Below are positions 33,421 to 37,700 of a DNA stretch of 37,700 nucleotides, in pieces (positions within the stretch are counted from its first letter, which is position 1; each line of letters starts with the position of its first letter). The notes under the pieces are model-generated. The model searched no databases. It was not told the DNA's origin and was given only the letters and a program-made list of their open reading frames with translations. The position numbers and the translations under genes are program-made. Source of the DNA: Stenotrophomonas sp. UBA7346 (GTDB lineage Bacteria > Pseudomonadota > Gammaproteobacteria > Xanthomonadales > Xanthomonadaceae); contig DKPB01000082.1 of assembly GCA_002471015.1 (NCBI GenBank), forward strand, positions 165,696-203,395. Direction: 5' to 3'.

Positions 33421-34323
33421 ATGAAGCCGCTCCGCCCCCATCAACGCTGGCACGCTCTGTTGCTGTCATGGCTGCTCGCCAGCATGCCGCTGCTGGCGGC
33501 TGCCACGCCCGCCCGCTATACCCTCACCGCGCCGGATGGCGTGCCGATCGCCGTGCAGGAAACCGGCAATCCGGACGGCCGCCCCATCATCTTCGTGCAC
33601 GGCCTGCTCGGCAGCCACCTGAGCTGGGAAGCACAGATGCACAGCCCGCAGCTGCAGCACTACCGCTTGATCAGCTATGACCTGCGTGGCCATGGCCTGT
33701 CCGGCAAGCCCGAGCGCGCCGATGCCTATCGCGACGGCCGCCGCTGGGCCGATGACCTGGCCACGGTGATCGCCGGCAGCGGTGCCCAGCAGCCGTTGCT
33801 GGTGGGTTGGTCGCTGGGTGCGGCGGTGATCACCAATTACCTGGCCATGCACGGTGACGCGGATATCGCTGGCGCGCTTTACGTGGGTGCGGTCATCGAG
33901 CTGCAACCCGCGCAGATCGTTGCGCATCCGCAGCTCTACCGTGAGCTGGTATCGCCGGAACTGCGCACGCGGCTGGACGCCGAACGCGCCTTCCTTGCCC
34001 TGTGCTTTGCCACCCCGCCGGTAATGGAAACCTTCCAGCGCCTGCTCGCCAATGCCGCCCTGGCCTCGCCGCAGATGCAGTCCGCCGTACATGGCATGTC
34101 GCTGGACGCACCTGCAGGGCTGGGCGCGCTGCACAAGCCCTTGCTGCTGATCTATGGCGCACAGGATGCCCTAGTGCAGGCCGGGCCGTCGCTGGCCCGC
34201 GCGCAGGCATTGAAGCCCTCGGCCACCCACAAGCTCTATGCCGACGCCGGCCACGCACCGTTCCTGGAACAGGCCGACCATTTCAACCGCGATCTGGCGG
34301 CCTTCCTGGAATCCACCCGCTGA
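33421..34323 (+). CDS. Secreted alpha/beta hydrolase
   Basis: The 300-residue protein has a signal peptide (about 1-28). The alpha/beta hydrolase fold shows the oxyanion block FVHGLLGS (about 58-65), YDLRGHGLSGKP (about 86-97), nucleophile Ser131 in GWSLGA, an acid in YGAQDALV and a His in DAGHAPFLE. The start at 33421 is chosen because AGGA (33411-33414) is directly adjacent to the earlier in-frame ATG and 6 bp from this one. Probably an esterase, haloperoxidase-like or lactonase-type enzyme; the substrate is unknown. Its expression is likely controlled by the divergent MerR regulator. Confidence 0.9.
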   Translation: MKPLRPHQRWHALLLSWLLASMPLLAAATPARYTLTAPDGVPIAVQETGNPDGRPIIFVHGLLGSHLSWEAQMHSPQLQHYRLISYDLRGHGLSGKPERADAYRDGRRWADDLATVIAGSGAQQPLLVGWSLGAAVITNYLAMHGDADIAGALYVGAVIELQPAQIVAHPQLYRELVSPELRTRLDAERAFLALCFATPPVMETFQRLLANAALASPQMQSAVHGMSLDAPAGLGALHKPLLLIYGAQDALVQAGPSLARAQALKPSATHKLYADAGHAPFLEQADHFNRDLAAFLESTR

Positions 34324-34331
34324 GCACAACC

Positions 34332-34358
34332 GACGCCGCTGCTCAGGTCAGCGGCGTC
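34332..34358. terminator. Hairpin between convergent hydrolase and GST genes
   Basis: GACGCCGCTG-CTCAGGT-CAGCGGCGTC is a perfect 10-bp stem. It overlaps the last codons of the GST gene. There is no strong T-run on either side; it is a likely two-way termination or mRNA-end structure. Confidence 0.55.
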
Positions 34359-34963
34359 ATCACACCCTTGCGGTAGGCCGGCCGTTGCTGCAGACGTGCA
34401 TACCATGCCGCCAGATGCGGCAGCTCCGGGCGCTGGATCGGCATTTCAAACCAGGCGTAGATGAAGGCACCCAGCGGAATATCGCCCATCGCGAAGTGTT
34501 CGCCAGACAGCCAGGGCTGGGTCGCGAGTTCCGCATCAGCCAGGCTCAACAGTTCGCTACAACGCAACAGGGCAGCGGCAATCCGGACCTCGTCACGATC
34601 TGCCGGTGCCGTGCGTACCACGCCCCAGAACAGGTCACGGAAGGCCACCGCAAAGCTCGACGTAGTCCAATCCATCCACTGCTCGCTACGCGCACGCACG
34701 ATGGGATCGGCCGGATACAGCACATCCAGCGCATAGCGCGCGGACAGGTAACGCACGATGGCGTTGGATTCCCACACCGGCAGGCCATGGTCCTCGATCA
34801 CCGGCACCAGTCCATTCGGGTTCATCGCCAGGTACTCTGCCGATTGCGTGCCACCAAACGCGCCACCCACCTCGATCGACTCATATGGCAAGCCAATTTC
34901 CTCGGCGCACCACAACACCTTGCGCACATTGCTGGAATTGCGCCGGCCCCATATCTTCAACAT
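34343..34963 (-). CDS. Glutathione S-transferase family protein
   Basis: The 206-residue protein has an N-terminal thioredoxin-like domain with RRNSSNVRKVLW (Ser10/11 near the thiol site). NPNGLVPVIEDHGLPVWESNAIVRYL (Pro54, Glu65, Ser66) is the glutathione-binding block. The alpha-helical C-terminal domain contains SGEHFAMGDIPLGAFIYAW with the N-capping box. It may detoxify electrophiles; the substrate is unknown. It lies 18 bp downstream of the NYN protein gene on the same strand, so the two may be cotranscribed. Confidence 0.93.
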   Translation of the reverse strand: MLKIWGRRNSSNVRKVLWCAEEIGLPYESIEVGGAFGGTQSAEYLAMNPNGLVPVIEDHGLPVWESNAIVRYLSARYALDVLYPADPIVRARSEQWMDWTTSSFAVAFRDLFWGVVRTAPADRDEVRIAAALLRCSELLSLADAELATQPWLSGEHFAMGDIPLGAFIYAWFEMPIQRPELPHLAAWYARLQQRPAYRKGVMTPLT

Positions 34964-34981
34964 GCATCCACTCCTTTCAAC

Positions 34982-35785
34982 TCAGGATTCCTCACGTGCG
35001 CCCTTGCGCGGCAGCGCGCGCACGGCCGACGCCTTGCCCGCGCGCTTGACCTCGAACAGGCCAGTGGCATCGATCAGCTCACTCAGTTTGCGATAGCCGT
35101 AATTGCGCGAGTCGAACGATGCGCGGTTGGCGATCTGGTTGCCGACCGAACTCAACAGCGCCCAGCCCTGTTCGTCTGCCGCCGCATCCACTGCGCCACG
35201 CAGCAGGTTGAGCAGACGCGTGTCACCGCGCAGCTCATGCGCGCTGCGCGGCTTGATTGGCGCTGCGGGCGGCTCTGCCGTTTCGGTAGACGTCGCTGCG
35301 GGCGGCGCCGTGCTGGCGACGCTCGACTCGACAACCTCCTGCGTCTCGTTGCCCAAGGCTTCCAGATAGATGAACTTGGAGCAGGCGTTGACGAAGGCCA
35401 GTGGCGTCTTCTGCTCACCGAAACCATAGACTTTCAGCCCGTCGGTGAGGATGCGCATCACCAGCGGGGTGAAGTCGGCATCACTGGAGACAATCGCGAA
35501 GCCATCCAGGTTGCGCGCGTACAGCAGGTCCATCGCATCCACCACCATCGCCATATCCGATGCATTCTTGCCCTTGGAATAGGCGAACTGCTGGATGGGG
35601 CGGATGGCGAACTCATGCAGCACGCTTTCCCAGCCTTTCAGCCGCGGATTTTTCCAGTCGCCGTAGGCACGGCGTACGTTGGCCACGCCGAAGGCGGCCA
35701 CTTCCACAAGGATCTCGTCGATCTTCGACGCAGGCGCGTTGTCGGCATCGATCAACAGCGCGATACGCTTCTCTGGCTCAGACAC
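34982..35785 (-). CDS. NYN-domain putative ribonuclease with C-terminal LOTUS/OST-HTH domain
   Basis: The 267 residues have an N-terminal NYN (PIN-like) domain with acidic residues in LLIDADNAPAS (D13, D15), SKGKNASDMAMVVDAMDLLY and VSSDADFTPL. These are the metal-binding positions of this nuclease superfamily. An Ala/Pro linker (about 150-180) leads to an OST-HTH/LOTUS domain (about 195-262), which binds RNA or G-quadruplexes in other proteins. The GTG at 35785 is chosen since GGAG lies 7 bp before it; a TTG seven codons earlier has no such site. Probably a cytoplasmic RNA-processing or decay factor, with no known partner here. Confidence 0.88.
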   Translation of the reverse strand: MSEPEKRIALLIDADNAPASKIDEILVEVAAFGVANVRRAYGDWKNPRLKGWESVLHEFAIRPIQQFAYSKGKNASDMAMVVDAMDLLYARNLDGFAIVSSDADFTPLVMRILTDGLKVYGFGEQKTPLAFVNACSKFIYLEALGNETQEVVESSVASTAPPAATSTETAEPPAAPIKPRSAHELRGDTRLLNLLRGAVDAAADEQGWALLSSVGNQIANRASFDSRNYGYRKLSELIDATGLFEVKRAGKASAVRALPRKGAREES

Positions 35786-35881
35786 GGGCTGACTCCATGG
35801 CGGCAAGCTGACCGTCAGTATCGGTCATCGCTGTTTCAATGCACATCAATGCGATGATGGCCGCTGACAACCCGCCCCCAC

Positions 35882-35897
35882 GGCCGGTTCACCGGCC
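35882..35897 (+). promoter_or_regulatory. Hairpin in the NDH-2 leader just before the ribosome-binding site
   Basis: GGCCGG-TTCA-CCGGCC lies 7 bp before the GGAG of the NADH dehydrogenase gene. Such a hairpin could affect translation. No regulator is indicated. Confidence 0.35.
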
Positions 35898-35913
35898 CCC
35901 ACCGGAGTACGTC

Positions 35914-37194
35914 ATGCCGCAACACCCGCACCTGGTCGTCATCGGCGGAGGTTTCGCCGGGCTCTGGGCCAGCCGAGCGCTGGCCAAGGCCCCCCTGCGC
36001 ATCACCTTGATCGACCGCCGCAACCACCATCTGTTCCAGCCCCTGCTCTACCAGGTGGCCACCGCCGGCCTGTCCTCACCGGACATCGCTGCCCCGCTGC
36101 GGCATATCCTCGGCAGGCAACGCAACATCGAGGTACGGCTGGGCGAAGTGGTAGCCATCGACAAGCACGCCAGGCAGGTGCAGCTCGGCGATAGCACCCA
36201 GATCGCTTACGACATGCTGCTGGTCGCCAGTGGTGCCACCCACGCCTACTTCGGCCACGACGAATGGGCGGCCGATGCGCCCGGCCTGAAGACCCTGGAC
36301 GATGCGCTCTACCTGCGCCGCAAACTGCTGCTGGCCTTCGAGCGCGCAGAGGCCGAACCCGACCCGGCCAAACGCGCAGCCTGGCTGAGTTTTGCCATTG
36401 TGGGCGGCGGGCCTACCGGCGTGGAGCTGGCCGGCACGCTGGCCGAGATCGCCCGACATACCCTGAAGAATGAGTTCCGCCATATCAATCCAGCCGATGC
36501 CAAGGTGCGGCTGGTCGAAGCCGGGCCGCGGGTGCTGTCTTCGTTCCCGGAAGTGCTGTCGCTGAAGGCACGCCGCCAGCTGGAGAAGCTGGGCGTGGAA
36601 GTGCTCACCGGCACCCCCGTCAGCCATATCGACGGGCAGGGCTTCCAGCTTGGCGATACCCATGTGCCGGCGCGCACCGTGGTGTGGGCCGCCGGCGTGG
36701 CCGCCTCACCGCTGGCACGCACGCTGGACGTGCCGCTGGACCGTGCCGGCCGCATCCAGGTGGAACCGGACCTCACCATCCCCGGTCACCCGGAGATCTT
36801 TGCCGGTGGCGATCTGGTGTCGCTGATGCAGGCCAATGGCCGGCCGGTGCCGGGCGTGGCCCCGGCCGCCAAGCAGATGGGCAACCATGTGGCGCAGGTG
36901 ATCCGCGCGCGCCTGGCCGGCAAGCCGGCGCCGCCGCCATTCCGCTACAACGACCAGGGCAACCTCGCCACCATCGGCCGCATGGCGGCCATCGTGCATG
37001 TCGGCAAGCTGCAACTGTCCGGGCTGCTGGCCTGGTGGTTCTGGCTGGCCGCGCACGTGTTCTTCCTGATCGGCTTCCGCAACCGGCTGGTGGTGCTGCT
37101 CAACTGGGCGGTGGCCTATTGGAGCTACCAGCGCAGTGCGCGCATCATCCTCGGCGATGCCGACGAGGATGATGGCAAGGAGCCCGCGGCGTGA
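35914..37194 (+). CDS. ndh: Type II NADH:quinone oxidoreductase (NDH-2)
   Basis: The 426-residue, single-subunit, non-proton-pumping dehydrogenase has FAD-binding IGGGFAG (about 10-16), NAD-binding FAIVGGGPTGVELAG at about 161-175 and a second FAD contact HPEIFAGGDLVSL. The C-terminal hydrophobic segment FWLAAHVFFLIGFRNRLVVLLNWAVAYW holds the enzyme on the inner membrane. The ATG at 35914 has GGAG 6 bp upstream; an earlier in-frame ATG at 35839 would add a Pro-rich piece not found in the family. It passes electrons from NADH to ubiquinone. A divergent NYN protein gene shares the upstream region. Confidence 0.93.
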   Translation: MPQHPHLVVIGGGFAGLWASRALAKAPLRITLIDRRNHHLFQPLLYQVATAGLSSPDIAAPLRHILGRQRNIEVRLGEVVAIDKHARQVQLGDSTQIAYDMLLVASGATHAYFGHDEWAADAPGLKTLDDALYLRRKLLLAFERAEAEPDPAKRAAWLSFAIVGGGPTGVELAGTLAEIARHTLKNEFRHINPADAKVRLVEAGPRVLSSFPEVLSLKARRQLEKLGVEVLTGTPVSHIDGQGFQLGDTHVPARTVVWAAGVAASPLARTLDVPLDRAGRIQVEPDLTIPGHPEIFAGGDLVSLMQANGRPVPGVAPAAKQMGNHVAQVIRARLAGKPAPPPFRYNDQGNLATIGRMAAIVHVGKLQLSGLLAWWFWLAAHVFFLIGFRNRLVVLLNWAVAYWSYQRSARIILGDADEDDGKEPAA

Positions 37195-37216
37195 TCGGCG
37201 GTTGCGCCAGCGGCAG

Positions 37217-37618
37217 TCAGCTGCTGCCGTTGGCGAACTGCTCGAATACTTCGCGCCCGGTGAGCTTGGGTGTCTGGTTGGCCAGCTCGTAGTACGACGG
37301 CTTCTCGTCGATGAATATCTGGCTGGCCAGTTCGAACGACTGTTCCTGGAACAACCCGGCAGGCACGAAATATTCGCCGTCCGGCACCAATCGGTAATAC
37401 AGGTGGGTGCCGCACTGTGAGCAGAAGCCGCGCTCGGCCCAGTCCGAGGAACGGTAGGTTTTCAATGCGCTGCCGATCACCTGCACCTGGTCATCGCAAT
37501 GCACTGCAAACAGCGGGCCGCCGGACCAGCGCCGGCACATGCTGCAATGACACAGACCGATCTCGGAATGATCGTTGGCGATCACTTCGACGGCACCACA
37601 CAGGCAGTTCCCTTTCAT
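37217..37618 (-). CDS. GFA/CENP-V-domain zinc protein
   Basis: The 133-residue protein has the GFA fold, with zinc ligands in GNCLCGAVEV (C5, C7), CHCSMCRRWSG (C23, C25, C28) and GFCSQCGTHL (C66, C69). The family is named after glutathione-dependent formaldehyde-activating enzymes, but most members have unknown substrates and the name should not be taken literally. The second of two ATG codons (37618) is preferred since GGAG lies 6 bp before it; the first (37621) is only 3 bp away. It is convergent with NDH-2. Confidence 0.9.
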   Translation of the reverse strand: MKGNCLCGAVEVIANDHSEIGLCHCSMCRRWSGGPLFAVHCDDQVQVIGSALKTYRSSDWAERGFCSQCGTHLYYRLVPDGEYFVPAGLFQEQSFELASQIFIDEKPSYYELANQTPKLTGREVFEQFANGSS

Positions 37619-37670
37619 CATCGGCTCCGGCCGGAAGAGGAATGCAGAATCTACACGGGAAAGATCACCC

Positions 37671-37700
37671 GTAGTGCCGAGCCATGCTCGGCAGGGCGTT
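37671..37700. repeat. SMAG/GTAG REP element, cut by the window end
   Basis: GTAGTGCCGAGC-CAT-GCTCGGCA followed by gggcgtt, the same head and stem as the other copies. It lies about 50 bp upstream of the GFA-domain gene. The rest of the repeat is outside the window. Confidence 0.85.

Overview
The window looks like a chromosomal segment of Stenotrophomonas (S. maltophilia complex or a close Xanthomonadaceae relative). The evidence is the high GC content, codon use rich in G/C at third positions, gene content typical of that family, and many copies of a GTAG-headed REP element (GTAGTGCCGAGC-CAT-GCTCGGCA). That element matches the SMAG/GTAG repeats known from S. maltophilia. I see no rRNA, tRNA, CRISPR array, transposase or phage gene. 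Placement in the genus is inference from recall, not a database search.

Layout, left to right. 1-2.5 kb: two tandem, paralogous secreted cysteine-containing proteins of DUF4124 type, a convergent SDR oxidoreductase and a small lipoprotein. 2.5-2.9 kb: an array of composite REP/hairpin repeats and the terminator of sppA. 2.9-6.3 kb: signal peptide peptidase SppA and a MATE-family exporter. 6.4-8.0 kb: a DUF3106 protein preceded by a degenerate ECF-sigma-like protein with a membrane anchor. 8.0-8.4 kb: an unusual AT-rich island with nested inverted repeats and two perfect, oppositely oriented DnaA boxes, upstream of priA (8.4-10.6 kb). 10.7-12 kb: a secreted beta-lactamase-fold serine hydrolase. 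12.2-16.95 kb: a response regulator, a 7TM histidine kinase and a trimeric autotransporter adhesin, all on the minus strand.

17.3-32.9 kb is the centrepiece: a complete mannoside / N-glycan mannose utilisation locus. A TonB-dependent receptor (plus strand) faces a minus-strand series of GH92 alpha-mannosidase, LacI-type regulator, FucP-like sugar transporter, PfkB fructokinase, AGE-family epimerase (probable mannose isomerase), GH2 beta-mannosidase and GH47 alpha-mannosidase lipoprotein. The inferred flow is outer-membrane uptake of mannosides, trimming of alpha- and beta-mannose, import of mannose, isomerisation to fructose, and phosphorylation to fructose-6-phosphate. A 16-bp near-palindrome, TTTNGATCGATMCAAR, occurs three times in the receptor/GH92 intergenic region and once just inside the beta-mannosidase gene. 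It is a strong candidate operator for the LacI regulator.

32.9-37.7 kb: a terminator, a MerR regulator divergent from a secreted alpha/beta hydrolase with a textbook MerR-type promoter, a glutathione S-transferase, a NYN-LOTUS RNA-biology protein, a type II NADH dehydrogenase, a GFA-domain protein and a last REP copy.

The most novel-looking items are the ATCGAT regulon (including operator-like sequences inside coding regions), the composite REP plus covarying second-hairpin arrays, the sigma/anti-sigma-like fusion next to DUF3106, the DnaA-box/AT-rich island before priA, and the alternating 26-residue stalk repeats of the adhesin.
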